NCBI RefSeq assembly: GCF_001274935.1
Contig: NZ_LILC01000002.1
Coordinates: 205,924-269,923, forward strand
Direction of reading: 5' to 3'
Source of the DNA: Priestia koreensis
GTDB taxonomy: Bacteria; Bacillota; Bacilli; Bacillales; Bacillaceae_H
Length of the DNA stretch: 64,000 bases
Made by a program: the position numbers and the translations under genes. Positions 16,017 through 24,798 of the stretch are shown piece after piece; positions within the stretch are counted from its first letter, which is position 1; every line of letters starts with the position of its first letter. The notes under the pieces were generated by a model. The model was not told where the DNA came from. It did not search any database and saw nothing but the letters and a program-made list of their open reading frames with translations.

Positions 16017-16718
16017 ATGGAAAAATCGACTTTTCACTTGTATCCACTCGGTGATGCGGCGATTGTGGTTCAGTTTGGGGATCGTATTGACCGTGATATA
16101 CACCGAAAAATCAAAACATTCGTTCATTATCTAGAGAAAGCTCCTATAAAAGCACTCGTTGAGTATGTTCCAGCTTTTACGACTGTAACCATTTATTATG
16201 ACCCTCTTCAACTTCAATTTTCTCCGTATGACCAGATCAAAGATGAATTGACGCGTATATTACTCGCGCTTGATGTAGAGGAAGAAGCTCCTTCACGAAC
16301 GGTTCAAATTCCTGTTTGTTATGAAGGTGAGTTTTCACCTGATTTAGCAGAGGTTGCAGGACATAATGGACTCTCACAGCAGGAAGTCATTGATTTACAT
16401 ACAAGCGGTGAATACTTGGTGTACATGCTTGGGTTTGCACCTGGTTTTCCGTATCTTGGAGGCCTGTCAGAACGACTTGCTACGCCAAGAAAGGCATCAC
16501 CGCGCTCTGCTATTCCAGCAGGATCCGTTGGAATAGCAGGAAATCAAACGGGCGTTTATCCGTTTGAAAGTCCAGGAGGTTGGCAAATTATTGGCCGCAC
16601 ACCGCTTGCGCTTTTTCAACCTCATGAAGACACTCCGACGCTTTTACAGGCAGGAGATATTATTCAATTTACGGCGATTTCAAAAAAAGAATACGATGAA
16701 TGGAGCGTGAGCATATGA
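16017..16718 (+). CDS. pxpB: 5-oxoprolinase subunit B (KipI-like)
   Basis: A 233-residue cytosolic protein of the PxpB/KipI family. The early FHLYPLGDAAIVVQFGD, the IPVCYEGEFSPDL segment, and LGFAPGFPYLGGLSERLATPRKASPR with PAGSVGIAGNQTGVYPFESPGGWQIIGRTP are the cyclophilin-like core typical of the family. With PxpC and PxpA it forms the ATP-dependent 5-oxoprolinase that opens pyroglutamate to glutamate, a metabolite-repair role. In B. subtilis the homologue KipI also inhibits the sporulation kinase KinA. The ATG follows GAAAGGAAGGTAGAAGG. It overlaps pxpC by four bases (ATGA), implying coupled translation. Confidence 0.93.
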   Translation: MEKSTFHLYPLGDAAIVVQFGDRIDRDIHRKIKTFVHYLEKAPIKALVEYVPAFTTVTIYYDPLQLQFSPYDQIKDELTRILLALDVEEEAPSRTVQIPVCYEGEFSPDLAEVAGHNGLSQQEVIDLHTSGEYLVYMLGFAPGFPYLGGLSERLATPRKASPRSAIPAGSVGIAGNQTGVYPFESPGGWQIIGRTPLALFQPHEDTPTLLQAGDIIQFTAISKKEYDEWSVSI

Positions 16719-17716
16719 GAATGAAAATGGTTCGTCCAGGGCTGCTCACGACGGTTCAAGACACGGGTAGAATAGGCTATCAACAGTATGGCATTACCAC
16801 AAGCGGTCCAATGGATCAGCTTGCTCTACGCGTCGCAAACTTACTAGCAGGAAATGAGGAAAACGCAGGAGCCCTTGAAATTACGCTCATGGGACCGAAA
16901 ATCTCCTTTTTAGAAGATACGCTTATTGCGCTTACTGGTGCTGATTTGTCACCCGTTATCGACGGCAAAGAAGTTGGCATGTGGCGTCCTGTTCTCGTGA
17001 AAGCGGGAAGCTTGCTGCAGTTTGGTATTCCAAAGAGCGGTTGTAGGGCGTATCTCGCAATTGGGGGAGGCATTCAAACAGAGCCTGTGATGAACAGTCG
17101 TTCGACGTACGTTCGTGCAGGAATCGGTGGCGTTAACGGACGAGCGCTTCAAGCAGGTGATGAGCTAACGTGCGGTTCTCCGAGTGATAAGAGTCAGCAT
17201 CTGCTTTCAAAACTTCAGAAAAAGGAAGGGGAAGCGTTTGTTGCTGCATCTTGGACGTTGAGCTCTGAACTACTTCCAACTTACAAAGATGAGCCATCTA
17301 TTCAAGTTGTGGAGGGGCCTGAATATGCGTATTTTACAGAAGAAAGTCAGCAACAGTTAACGAAGGACTCGTTCCAAGTTACGCCTCAATCTGATCGAAT
17401 GGGATACCGTCTAAAGGGAACTGAGCTTAAGCTACGTGAGAATCTAGAGCTTGTCTCAAGCGCAGTTACGTTCGGAACCGTTCAAGTACCACCTGATGGA
17501 AATCCCATTGTTCTTGTTGCGGATCACCAGACGACGGGAGGGTATCCGCGAATTGCCCAAGTGGCAAGCGTTGATTTCTCAAAGCTCGCACAAGTGGCAC
17601 CAGGAAAATCAATGCGCTTTACGTACATCTCGTTAGAGGAAGCCCAAAAAGCCTATATTCAACGGGAAACAACGATTTCGACGATCAAAAAAGCACTTCA
17701 ATTTCAATTTAATTAG
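16715..17716 (+). CDS. pxpC: 5-oxoprolinase subunit C (KipA-like)
   Basis: A 333-residue partner of PxpB from the biotin-dependent carboxyltransferase/KipA fold, though no biotin chemistry is expected. Family marks: [20 protein letters not shown] at the start, [55 protein letters not shown] and [17 protein letters not shown]. It starts at the ATG overlapping the pxpB stop, and the upstream in-frame codons belong to pxpB's other frame. pxpA follows after eleven bases, so pxpB-pxpC-pxpA form a tight operon. Confidence 0.93.
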   Translation: MRMKMVRPGLLTTVQDTGRIGYQQYGITTSGPMDQLALRVANLLAGNEENAGALEITLMGPKISFLEDTLIALTGADLSPVIDGKEVGMWRPVLVKAGSLLQFGIPKSGCRAYLAIGGGIQTEPVMNSRSTYVRAGIGGVNGRALQAGDELTCGSPSDKSQHLLSKLQKKEGEAFVAASWTLSSELLPTYKDEPSIQVVEGPEYAYFTEESQQQLTKDSFQVTPQSDRMGYRLKGTELKLRENLELVSSAVTFGTVQVPPDGNPIVLVADHQTTGGYPRIAQVASVDFSKLAQVAPGKSMRFTYISLEEAQKAYIQRETTISTIKKALQFQFN

Positions 17717-17727
17717 GGGGAATGGCA

Positions 17728-18483
17728 GTGAAGGTAGATCTAAATTGTGATTTAGGGGAAAGCTTTGGCGCATATCAAATCGGCAATGATCAAGAGATAT
17801 TGAACTATGTGACATCCGCTAATATTGCCTGTGGCTTTCACGCAGGTGATCCCTCTGTTATGCGTAAAACGGTGAAATTCGCTTTAGCGAAAAACGTGGC
17901 AATTGGCGCACATCCAGGTCTTCCAGATTTGGCAGGGTTTGGACGACGGAACATGGTGATTTCTAGTGATGAAGCCTATGATATGGTACTTTATCAGCTC
18001 GGAGCCTTAAATGCATTTGTCCAGGCGGAAGGTGGAAGATTGAATCATGTGAAGCCACACGGTGCGCTTTATAACATGGCTGCGAAAGATCCTGTCTTAG
18101 CGACTGCGATCGCAAAAGCAATTGCGAAGTTTGATGGTGAACTTTATTTATACGGACTAGCCGGAAGCGAATTAATTAAGGCTGGTGAAAGAGCAGGGCT
18201 TCGTGTTCGTCATGAAGTGTTTGCGGACCGAACATATCAAGAGGATGGCACGTTAACACCGAGATCCATGGCCAATGCGTTAATTACAGATGCGGGCGAT
18301 GCGATTGCCCAAGTTGTTCGAATGATCAAGCAAGGGGAAGTTCACACCATTCAGGGCCAGTCGATTTCGATTCAAGCAGACACGGTATGCATCCACGGTG
18401 ACGGTGAGCATGCGCTTCAGTTTGCACAGCATATCGGAAACGTTTTACAGAAAGAAGGAATTCATATTACATCATCGACATAA
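17728..18483 (+). CDS. pxpA: 5-oxoprolinase subunit A (LamB/YcsF family)
   Basis: A 251-residue ATP-dependent subunit of 5-oxoprolinase. The start [19 protein letters not shown] is the family signature. [52 protein letters not shown] and CIHGDGEHA contribute conserved histidine, aspartate and arginine residues of the LamB/YcsF fold. I prefer the GTG at 17728 because AGGGGG sits 7 bases before it; the ATG at 17722 is one base from the SD. It lies in the operon between pxpC and the transporter gene, whose start is 12 bases downstream. Confidence 0.93.
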   Translation: MKVDLNCDLGESFGAYQIGNDQEILNYVTSANIACGFHAGDPSVMRKTVKFALAKNVAIGAHPGLPDLAGFGRRNMVISSDEAYDMVLYQLGALNAFVQAEGGRLNHVKPHGALYNMAAKDPVLATAIAKAIAKFDGELYLYGLAGSELIKAGERAGLRVRHEVFADRTYQEDGTLTPRSMANALITDAGDAIAQVVRMIKQGEVHTIQGQSISIQADTVCIHGDGEHALQFAQHIGNVLQKEGIHITSST

Positions 18484-18495
18484 AAGGAGACAATC

Positions 18496-19677
18496 ATGAG
18501 CAATCAAACGAGAAAATGGAGCGTACTGCTCGGTGCCGCCTTTTTAATGGCAACTTCGGCAGTCGGACCAGGCTTTTTAACACAAACAACCGTATTTACA
18601 CAAAGTTTAGGTGCAAGCTTTGGTTTTGTCATTTTAATTTCGATCTTACTTGATATCGGTGTTCAGCTTAACGTTTGGCGGATTATTACCGTATCGGAGA
18701 AACGAGCCCAAGATATCGCGAATATCCTTCTGCCAGGGCTAGGAATTTTTATTGCCGTTTTGATCGTCATTGGTGGACTAGCCTTTAATATCGGAAACGT
18801 GGGCGGTGCGGGACTCGGGTTTCAGGTTTTATTTGGCATCGATGCAAAAATTGGTGCGCTAATTGCCGCTGTCATTTCTATTGCCGTCTTTCTTGTCAAA
18901 GAAGCTGGGAAGCTAATGGACCGTTTTGCACAAATTATGGGTGGGGTCATGATTCTTCTCATGATTTATGTCGCATTTACGTCTCATCCTCCTTTAGGAG
19001 AAGCGGCCCTTCGTACGATTATGCCGACCGAGCTTGATCCGATTGCGATCGTTACGCTTGTTGGTGGAACGGTTGGCGGATACATCACTTTTTCTGGTGG
19101 TCATCGCCTTTTAGATGCGAATATCAAAGGAAGATCCGCGATTCCAGACGCAACAAGAGGATCGGTTTCTGGCATTACGATTGCTTCCATTATTCGTATC
19201 TTCTTATTTCTAGCTGCTCTAGGCGTTGTGAGTCAAGGATTAGCGATTAATCCAAACAATCCGCCTGCATCTGTGTTTCAGCTAGCAGCCGGAAATATTG
19301 GTTATAAGCTGTTTGGTGTTGTCATGCTTGCCGCTGCGATTACATCGATTATTGGATCAGCGTATACGTCTGTGTCCTTTATTCGCACGTTTCATCCAGC
19401 GATTGCAAAGTACGAGAACTGGATTATTATTGCGTTTATCGTATTTTCAACGATCGTCTTTATGACGATTGGACAACCTGTTAAAACGCTTGTGTTCGTT
19501 GGGGCGCTAAACGGACTCATCTTGCCGATTACGCTAACGATTATGCTAATTGCTGCCTATAAAAAGAAAGTTGTCGGGGATTACAAGCACCCAGTATGGT
19601 TAACTATTTTCGGATGGTTTGTTGTTGTGATTATGGGGGTCATGGGAGTATACACGTTAATCAAACAGTTACTTTAA
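18496..19677 (+). CDS. NRAMP-like transporter of the 5-oxoproline operon (YcsG-like)
   Basis: A 393-residue membrane protein with about eleven helices. The fold resembles NRAMP transporters, and the linkage to pxpA matches B. subtilis ycsF-ycsG. The metal-binding residues of true NRAMPs are not seen: helix 1 reads SAVGPGFLTQTTVF where DPGN is expected, and helix 6 reads GGTVGGYITFSGGHRL where A/M-MPH is expected. A role in divalent metal uptake is therefore doubtful. Given its position as the last gene of the operon, import of pyroglutamate or a related compound is a reasonable inference. SD AAAGGAGA; a terminator follows. Confidence 0.8.
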   Translation: MSNQTRKWSVLLGAAFLMATSAVGPGFLTQTTVFTQSLGASFGFVILISILLDIGVQLNVWRIITVSEKRAQDIANILLPGLGIFIAVLIVIGGLAFNIGNVGGAGLGFQVLFGIDAKIGALIAAVISIAVFLVKEAGKLMDRFAQIMGGVMILLMIYVAFTSHPPLGEAALRTIMPTELDPIAIVTLVGGTVGGYITFSGGHRLLDANIKGRSAIPDATRGSVSGITIASIIRIFLFLAALGVVSQGLAINPNNPPASVFQLAAGNIGYKLFGVVMLAAAITSIIGSAYTSVSFIRTFHPAIAKYENWIIIAFIVFSTIVFMTIGQPVKTLVFVGALNGLILPITLTIMLIAAYKKKVVGDYKHPVWLTIFGWFVVVIMGVMGVYTLIKQLL

Positions 19678-19679
19678 TG

Positions 19680-19714
19680 AAAAGCACTGTGGCTGAAGCC
19701 GCAGTGCTTTTTTT
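19680..19714 (+). terminator. pxp operon terminator
   Basis: AAAGCACTG (19681-19689) pairs with CAGTGCTTT (19702-19710), followed by Ts. Confidence 0.9.
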
Positions 19715-19782
19715 GAGTAGTGATTGAAACTTTTATTGGCTCTGTTTCGTATTTAATACTAATAAAAAAGGAGGAAACCCAA

Positions 19783-20025
19783 ATGTCAAAAGTAGAAAAT
19801 GCGATTAGTGATCGGTTTAAATGTGTGAAGTGTGAGCATACAAGTTGCAGGACAAAGCGTGTAGCGATGACGGGAACGGGACTGAGTAAAATATTTGATA
19901 TTCAGCACAACCAGTTTTTATTTGTCTCCTGCAATAACTGTGGATACGTTGAAGTGTATAATCCAGAGATTTTAGAAGGAAAGAAGGGACAGCTAGGGAA
20001 TATATTAGATGTACTGTTTGGTTAA
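19783..20025 (+). CDS. zinc-ribbon protein (DUF2082-like)
   Basis: An 80-residue protein with two cysteine knuckles: CVKCEHTSC near residues 14-22 and CNNC near 52-55. Between them lies the conserved AMTGTGLSKIFDIQHNQFLFVSC. This matches Firmicutes zinc-ribbon proteins annotated as putative nucleic-acid-binding (DUF2082 type, from memory). The function is unknown. The ATG at 19783 follows AAAGGAGG by 9 bases; codons further upstream in the same frame lack an SD. It precedes the GNAT gene by 12 bases, so the two are probably cotranscribed. Confidence 0.75.
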   Translation: MSKVENAISDRFKCVKCEHTSCRTKRVAMTGTGLSKIFDIQHNQFLFVSCNNCGYVEVYNPEILEGKKGQLGNILDVLFG

Positions 20026-20037
20026 GGAGGAGTAAAG

Positions 20038-20874
20038 ATGTTGGAGTTTCAGTATGATGAAGACTTTCGAGTGTTCAAAGAAAAAGTCATTCCCGTGTTA
20101 GAGACGAAGGAAGCTGAGCACAATTTAATCTTAGGAATTACGGAGCGGTTAAACGAACACACGCCGCCTTTATTCATGGCAATCGTCTTAAAGGCCAAGG
20201 AAGTCAGCGCAATATTTTTACAAACGCATCCGAATCAAGTGATTTTAGCAAAAATAGCGGACTTTTCAAAGGAAGAAATGGATCACATTGCACAGGAACT
20301 GTATACGATCTATCCGACCATTCCTGGTATCGTCGGTGATCGAAACATGTCCCTGGCACTCATTGAGCAGTGGGCGAAATGGCGAAATGCCACATTATCT
20401 GTACATATGAATCAACGTATTTATCAGTTAAAAGAAGTAAAGGTTCCAGTGAATTCACAAGGGCTAAAGCACATTGAAAAAGAGGATCTTGCCATTGCCT
20501 GTCAGTTTCTCTATGACTTTTCACAAGAAGTGAATGAGCCGATGACGATGGAAGCGGTACGTGAGAAGATCATGATGTGGTTTGATGTCGGTAGCTTGTA
20601 CGGCTTGTATAAGGACGGGGAGTTAATTTCGATGGCCGCCACTACTCGTCCGACAAAAAGTAATATTTCCGTGAATGCCGTCTACACGCCGCCGTCGCAT
20701 CGTAAAAAGGGTTACGCCTCGCAGTGTGTCGCCGCTCTGACGCAGCGCATGCTAGATCAAGGGTATGCCTCAACGTCGCTTTATACGGATCTTGATAACC
20801 CAACATCGAATAAAATTTACATGGAGATCGGCTATGAACCAGTCGCTGATTCCATTCATATCCTGTTGAACTAA
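20038..20874 (+). CDS. GNAT family N-acetyltransferase
   Basis: A 278-residue protein whose C-terminal half (about 150-278) is a GNAT domain: GLYKDGELISMAATTR forms the central strands, VYTPPSHRKKGYASQCVAALT is the acetyl-CoA pyrophosphate loop (R/Q-x-x-G-x-A type), and LYTDLDNPTSNKIYMEIGYEPV ends the domain. The N-terminal half has the shape of an inactive GNAT-like repeat seen in two-domain members. The acceptor is unknown. The SD TAAGGAGGAG precedes the ATG. It is coupled to the zinc-ribbon gene and closed by a terminator shared with the convergent hemolysin III gene. Confidence 0.85.
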   Translation: MLEFQYDEDFRVFKEKVIPVLETKEAEHNLILGITERLNEHTPPLFMAIVLKAKEVSAIFLQTHPNQVILAKIADFSKEEMDHIAQELYTIYPTIPGIVGDRNMSLALIEQWAKWRNATLSVHMNQRIYQLKEVKVPVNSQGLKHIEKEDLAIACQFLYDFSQEVNEPMTMEAVREKIMMWFDVGSLYGLYKDGELISMAATTRPTKSNISVNAVYTPPSHRKKGYASQCVAALTQRMLDQGYASTSLYTDLDNPTSNKIYMEIGYEPVADSIHILLN

Positions 20875-20906
20875 AAAAAACACGACGCGAACGTCGTGTT
20901 TTTTTT
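20873..20906. terminator. bidirectional terminator, GNAT / hemolysin III
   Basis: CACGACG (20881-20887) pairs with CGTCGTG (20892-20898), with eight A on the left and eight T on the right. Confidence 0.9.
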
Positions 20907-21555
20907 AGTAAATCGGGACATTTAAAACGTACAGAATGACGGCTAAGAAGTGAAGAACCGTACCCGCTAACACAAATAAATGCCAGATCATGTGATGAAA
21001 CTTAAATCCTCTCCATACGTAGAACACCGCACCGACCGTATACAATACGCCACCGATCACAAGCAGCATAATTCCCGGCTCAGGTAGGATGGATTGAAGT
21101 GGCTCCCATGCGAATACGATGAGCCATCCCATAAGAACGTACAAAATGGTTGACATGAATAAAAACTTTTTCGTAAAAAAGGCTTTAAACACAATCCCAC
21201 CAACGGCCATTCCCCAAACAATGCCGAAGATCGTCCAGCCGAGGGCACCGTTTAACATAAACATAAATGGTGTATATGTTCCGGCAATAAAGAGGTAAAT
21301 GGATGAATGATCAAAGATCTCAAACAAATCTTTTACTTTGCCTTCAGGAAAGCTGTGTACAAGAGTTGATGACACGTATAAAAGCAGCATCGTAATTCCG
21401 TAAATCGTAAAGCTTACTACGTGCCATGGCGTTCCATGCTGAACGGAAAAAACCACTAGCAGCGTTAATCCTACAATACTTAAAATAGCTCCAATTCCAT
21501 GAGTAATTGCATTTGCAATCTCTTCGGGCTTAGAGTATGTGTGTGTATTTGCCAT
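20905..21555 (-). CDS. hemolysin III / PAQR family membrane protein
   Basis: A 216-residue, seven-helix membrane protein of the Hly-III (YqfA/PAQR) family. Family features are the N-terminal EEIANAITHGIGAILSIVGLTLL, STLVHSFPEGKVKDLFEIFDHSSIYLFIAGTYTPF (with the conserved S/H/D cluster that binds metal) and the final FHHMIWHLFVLAGTVLHFLAV. The bacterial role is unclear; some members affect membrane fluidity or permeability. The ATG at 21555 lies 8 bases after AAGGGG, and a GTG six bases earlier is too close to the SD. Confidence 0.9.
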   Translation of the reverse strand: MANTHTYSKPEEIANAITHGIGAILSIVGLTLLVVFSVQHGTPWHVVSFTIYGITMLLLYVSSTLVHSFPEGKVKDLFEIFDHSSIYLFIAGTYTPFMFMLNGALGWTIFGIVWGMAVGGIVFKAFFTKKFLFMSTILYVLMGWLIVFAWEPLQSILPEPGIMLLVIGGVLYTVGAVFYVWRGFKFHHMIWHLFVLAGTVLHFLAVILYVLNVPIY

Positions 21556-21596
21556 AAACACAACCCCTTATCGTTCAAATATAGCGTTACTATCAT

Positions 21597-21767
21597 TTAT
21601 ATGAGCCCACCTAGAAAAGGGGACTTTCTTTTAATGTTGAATAAGCCTGTTGTTTTTTTAAGATGATCTATCTTGTTAATGCTATCAAATTCTTTCGCAA
21701 AATGATAGTAGAAAGTGAAATGCTTCTCAATGTTTCCTCCAGTCGAAAGTTTTATAACAGGAATCAT
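21597..21767 (-). CDS. possible small protein, unrecognised
   Basis: A 56-codon frame starting MIPVIKLSTGGNIEKHF and ending SPFLGGLI. AGAAGG lies 7-8 bases before the ATG, codon use is plausible, and it lies about 40 bases ahead of the hemolysin III gene in the same direction. Basic and aromatic residues dominate and there is no membrane helix. I do not recognise it. The frame may be chance, since this stretch is otherwise the untranslated gap between two genes. Confidence 0.3.
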   Translation of the reverse strand: MIPVIKLSTGGNIEKHFTFYYHFAKEFDSINKIDHLKKTTGLFNIKRKSPFLGGLI

Positions 21768-21824
21768 AATTGGGCCTTCTGTTTCATATAAAACAAGAAG
21801 AAGGACAAGAGGAGGAGTAAGGAA

Positions 21825-22256
21825 ATGAAGATTAGTGAAAGCTTGCAGCGTATGGAAGGGATTTATCACGCGCTGCATGAAGATTGTTTTGTCTATGTCG
21901 GAACGCTTCTACATGACGAAATTACGCTTCAACCCAATCATTTGAAAGAACTGCGTGTCTTAGTGGAACATTTAAAATCAACGGATTTATATAATACGCT
22001 TTTATTAAATGCGATCTTGAACTTAGTCGATTATGATCAGCCGATTTACCAGCTATCCGTGCTGCGCCCTATTACGCTCGACGGCTACGAAGAAAAAATT
22101 GACGTACTGTATCATGAGAAAGTTAGCATTGAGAAAGAACTGCAAAAAATTTATCAAAATCAGCGTAAAAGGCTGCTACGAGAATCACGAGAGCCATTAG
22201 CAAAGCTCAGTCGTTTGTTGGAACAGCTTCTATACGCAAAAGAACCGGTCGGATAA
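21825..22256 (+). CDS. hypothetical protein, mostly helical
   Basis: A 143-residue protein I do not recognise. It has no signal peptide or membrane helix. The sequence suggests an all-alpha fold with a charged C-terminal helix (EKEL..IYQNQRKRLLRESREPLAKLSRLLEQLL) that could form a coiled coil. A strong SD (GAGGAGGAGTAAGG) and a solid terminator show that it is a real gene. It stands alone, divergent from hemolysin III. Confidence 0.7.
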   Translation: MKISESLQRMEGIYHALHEDCFVYVGTLLHDEITLQPNHLKELRVLVEHLKSTDLYNTLLLNAILNLVDYDQPIYQLSVLRPITLDGYEEKIDVLYHEKVSIEKELQKIYQNQRKRLLRESREPLAKLSRLLEQLLYAKEPVG

Positions 22257-22264
22257 ATGTTCGT

Positions 22265-22306
22265 CCTGCTTTTCTCTTCTAGTATGAGAAAAGCAGGGCT
22301 ATTTTT
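22265..22306 (+). terminator. terminator
   Basis: CCTGCTTTTCTC (22265-22276) pairs with GAGAAAAGCAGG (22286-22297), then GCTATTTTTA. Confidence 0.9.
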
Positions 22307-22409
22307 ATGTATACTTGTCGAATACATTTCCATTCTTTGAAAAAGGATTTAGTGGGTGTATGCCGAACCTTTTTAGTGGGGGATTATGAAGAAGGAGGCG
22401 ACCTATTTT

Positions 22410-23732
22410 ATGCTTCACTTTATCAACGTACATCTACCGCTAGAAGATCGATCATCGTTGTATGAGGTAATCATTCAGGAAGGTAAATATGAGTCTATAA
22501 AGAAACAAGATGACTATCGTGAAGAGGACACGTTCATTCCATTAAAGGGTGAGCACGTCGGAAAGACGCGGAAAATTGACTGTGAGGGTCGCGTCATGCT
22601 GCCAGGCCTTGTGGATATGCATATGCACCTCGATAAGGCGTATTCATTCAGTAGCGTACCGAACGAGAGCGGCACGCTAGAGGAAGCGATCCATAATTAT
22701 GATAAGCTGACACCGACGTTTACGAGTGAAATTTTACGGCAGCGTATGATTAAAGCATCGCTTGAAGCATTAAGCTACGGGACGACAACGATTCGAACAC
22801 ATATAGATTTCAGCTTTACGCTACCAGAGGAAGTGGCTTTTCGGGGGTTAGAGACTGCTCTTGAAGTAAAAGAAGAGCTGAAAGAGTTTATGGACATTGA
22901 AGTCGCACCGATGTTCTCAGGTATTGATGTGAATGATGAATCGCACTTTGAACGTATGAGAAAAGCAATCGAACTTGGAATTGATGCAATTGGAGGGGCA
23001 CCTCATTTAGCGAAAGAACCAGAAAAGGAAATTGAGCTTCTATTTTTAATGGCGAAAACGTACGATAAGCCGCTTGACTTACATACGGATGAAAGCGATG
23101 ATCCCGATCGTGATACGGTTATTTCCATTGCTGAACAGACGGTGAAGTCCGACATGAAGGGCCGCGTTGTTGTGGATCACTTATGTTCGCTTGCAGCAAT
23201 GACAGAAGATAAGGCACATCGAGTGATTGAGCTTATGAAAGAAGCGGATTTAGGTGTTGTCACGCTTCCGGCTGTGAACATGTATTTACAGGGCCGCGGT
23301 GACGAGGGGATTGTCAGAAGGGGAACGACACGAATTCGAGAGCTAAAAGCAGAAGGAATTCGAGTTGCAACAGCGTCCGACAATATTCACGATCCGTTTC
23401 ACCCATTCGGAAAAGCAGACCTCATCCAAATAGGTCTCATGACGGCATATGTGGCGCATATGGGTACGAGGGGCGAGCAGCACGACTTATTAAAAATGAT
23501 GACGCACGTGCCGGCAAGTATTTTAGGATTACGTCAGTACGGAATAAAAGAAGGGCATCCCGCTAACTTTGTCATTTTCAACGCTCAATCTGTAGAAGGA
23601 GTTTTCACAGACATTCCATCTACACGCTACGTATTCAATCGCCACCGCTGGGTGAGCGTCACTGAAACATCCAAGCGCTTAGCGACTCACTCAATGACAG
23701 AGCTATGGCGCGCGAACCAATTTCAGATCTAA
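22410..23732 (+). CDS. amidohydrolase, cytosine-deaminase-like
   Basis: A 440-residue metal-dependent hydrolase of the amidohydrolase superfamily. The first metal motif is VDMHMHLDKAYSF. TTTIRTHIDFSF, DLHTDESDDP and VVDHLCSLAAM give further histidines, and TASDNIHDPFHPFG supplies the late catalytic aspartate. This arrangement fits the cytosine deaminase-like (CodA) subgroup acting on cyclic amidines or ureas; the substrate is uncertain. The ATG at 22410 has AAGGAGG 11 bases upstream. An ATG at 22386 with GGGGG 4 bases upstream would add eight residues. It is monocistronic. Confidence 0.82.
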   Translation: MLHFINVHLPLEDRSSLYEVIIQEGKYESIKKQDDYREEDTFIPLKGEHVGKTRKIDCEGRVMLPGLVDMHMHLDKAYSFSSVPNESGTLEEAIHNYDKLTPTFTSEILRQRMIKASLEALSYGTTTIRTHIDFSFTLPEEVAFRGLETALEVKEELKEFMDIEVAPMFSGIDVNDESHFERMRKAIELGIDAIGGAPHLAKEPEKEIELLFLMAKTYDKPLDLHTDESDDPDRDTVISIAEQTVKSDMKGRVVVDHLCSLAAMTEDKAHRVIELMKEADLGVVTLPAVNMYLQGRGDEGIVRRGTTRIRELKAEGIRVATASDNIHDPFHPFGKADLIQIGLMTAYVAHMGTRGEQHDLLKMMTHVPASILGLRQYGIKEGHPANFVIFNAQSVEGVFTDIPSTRYVFNRHRWVSVTETSKRLATHSMTELWRANQFQI

Positions 23733-23734
23733 CG

Positions 23735-23763
23735 AAAAACAGCGAGCATTCGCTGTTTTTTTA
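23735..23763 (+). terminator. terminator of amidohydrolase gene
   Basis: AAAAACAGCGA (23735-23745) pairs with TCGCTGTTTTT (23750-23760). Confidence 0.9.
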
Positions 23764-23792
23764 TTTATGTATTTACAAATAAAACCAATTTT

Positions 23793-23824
23793 ATTAACGT
23801 ATAGTCATATAGCTATATGTTAAT
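23793..23824 (+). promoter_or_regulatory. dyad operator upstream of sdpR-sdpI
   Basis: A perfect 14-bp palindrome, CATATAGCTATATG (23806-23819), overlaps a wider dyad formed by TTAACGTATAG and CTATATGTTAA (about 23793-23823). ArsR-type repressors bind such AT-rich dyads. It lies 25-50 bases before the sdpR-like start and is a probable autoregulatory site. Confidence 0.55.
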
Positions 23825-23847
23825 TTGTTGAAAAGGAGGAATTTTTT

Positions 23848-24114
23848 TTGTCTGACACTTACAAAGCGCTTGCTGACCCGACAAGAAGAAGAATCGTGGA
23901 ACTGTTAAAACAAAAAGACATGACGGTCAGTGAAATTACCGCACATTTTAACATTTCACAGCCGAGCATATCGTAACATTTATCTATTTTGAAAAATAGC
24001 CATCTCATTGAATCATATAAAGAGGGGAAATACGTCGTTTATTCACTAAATCTAACGGTCTTACAAGATGTTTTAGGGTGGTTTCTAACACTACTGAAGA
24101 AACAGGGGGAATAA
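23848..24114 (+). pseudogene. sdpR: SdpR-like ArsR family repressor with in-frame stop
   Basis: Reading from TTG at 23848 (AAAGGAGGA 7 bases upstream), the frame gives MSDTYKALADPTRRRIVELL.. and an ArsR winged-helix recognition segment MTVSEITAHFNISQPSIS, then a TAA at codon 43 (23974-23976). The frame then continues without shift as HLSILKNSHLIESYKEGKYV..YSLNLTVLQDVLGW to the normal stop at 24112. Only one codon differs from an intact gene of 88 codons; relatives have H, Q or K there, and CAA or AAA needs one base change. The break falls right after the recognition helix. The loss looks recent, or is a base-call error. The next gene, sdpI, starts two bases later. Confidence 0.85.
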
Positions 24115-24116
24115 AA

Positions 24117-24734
24117 ATGAGGCAGCTAGCAATGATCGGTACATCATTTTTAGTCATTATTTTAACGTGGGGTGTTTTCTTTCCTTATTTGCCTGGTAAG
24201 GTAGCCATGCATTTTGATGCAGCGGGTAATCCAGATCAGTATGGCAGTAAGCTGTTTGTCATGAGTATGTTTTTAGTACTAAGCTTTGTTTTGCTCTCGA
24301 TGACGTATTTATTTGTTTTGTATGATCGCAAAAATGTGCACAAAAGAAAGATCAATAGACCCATTTCGATTTTTTTCATCCTCTTTACGTGGTCGCTTAA
24401 TAGTTTGTTTCTACTCAATACTCAAGATGAGCAGGTGCGGGTTGAAAAGCTCCTCTTTGTCATCATCGGCTTGTTCTTCATCATCATTGGAAACTACATG
24501 CCTACGATTAAACAAAATTCGTCCATTGGCATTCGAACGAAAGAAGCGCTTGAAAGCAAGATCGTTTGGAATAAAACACAGCGGTTTGGCGGTTTTGTGT
24601 TTATCGTACTAGGCTTTTTAATTGCCTGTTTCGTTTTTGTTGATGGAATAACAGCAGTGTACTCTTCAATTATTAGTCTTACGTTATCACTTGTCATCAT
24701 TACGCTATACTCCAAAAAGCAAAAGGAAGCGTAG
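24117..24734 (+). CDS. sdpI: SdpI family immunity-like membrane protein
   Basis: A 205-residue protein with six hydrophobic segments. The N-terminal DUF1648 part (PYLPGKVAMHFDAAGNPDQYGSK) and the C-terminal SdpI domain (GNYMPTIKQNSSIGIRTKEALES..VWNKTQRFGG) are clear. In B. subtilis SdpI gives immunity to the SdpC killing factor and sequesters the repressor SdpR at the membrane; other members may only sense or resist membrane stress. The ATG follows GGGGGA by 6 bases. No toxin gene (sdpC) is nearby. With sdpR broken, expression may be constitutive. Confidence 0.87.
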   Translation: MRQLAMIGTSFLVIILTWGVFFPYLPGKVAMHFDAAGNPDQYGSKLFVMSMFLVLSFVLLSMTYLFVLYDRKNVHKRKINRPISIFFILFTWSLNSLFLLNTQDEQVRVEKLLFVIIGLFFIIIGNYMPTIKQNSSIGIRTKEALESKIVWNKTQRFGGFVFIVLGFLIACFVFVDGITAVYSSIISLTLSLVIITLYSKKQKEA

Positions 24735-24765
24735 GTTTTTACAGAAGCGTGTGTATGTTGGTACA

Positions 24766-24798
24766 GGTGATGGAAAAAAATTTCGCATCGCCTTTTTT
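24766..24798 (+). terminator. sdpRI terminator
   Basis: GGTGATG (24766-24772) pairs with CATCGCC (24786-24792), then six Ts. Confidence 0.85.
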
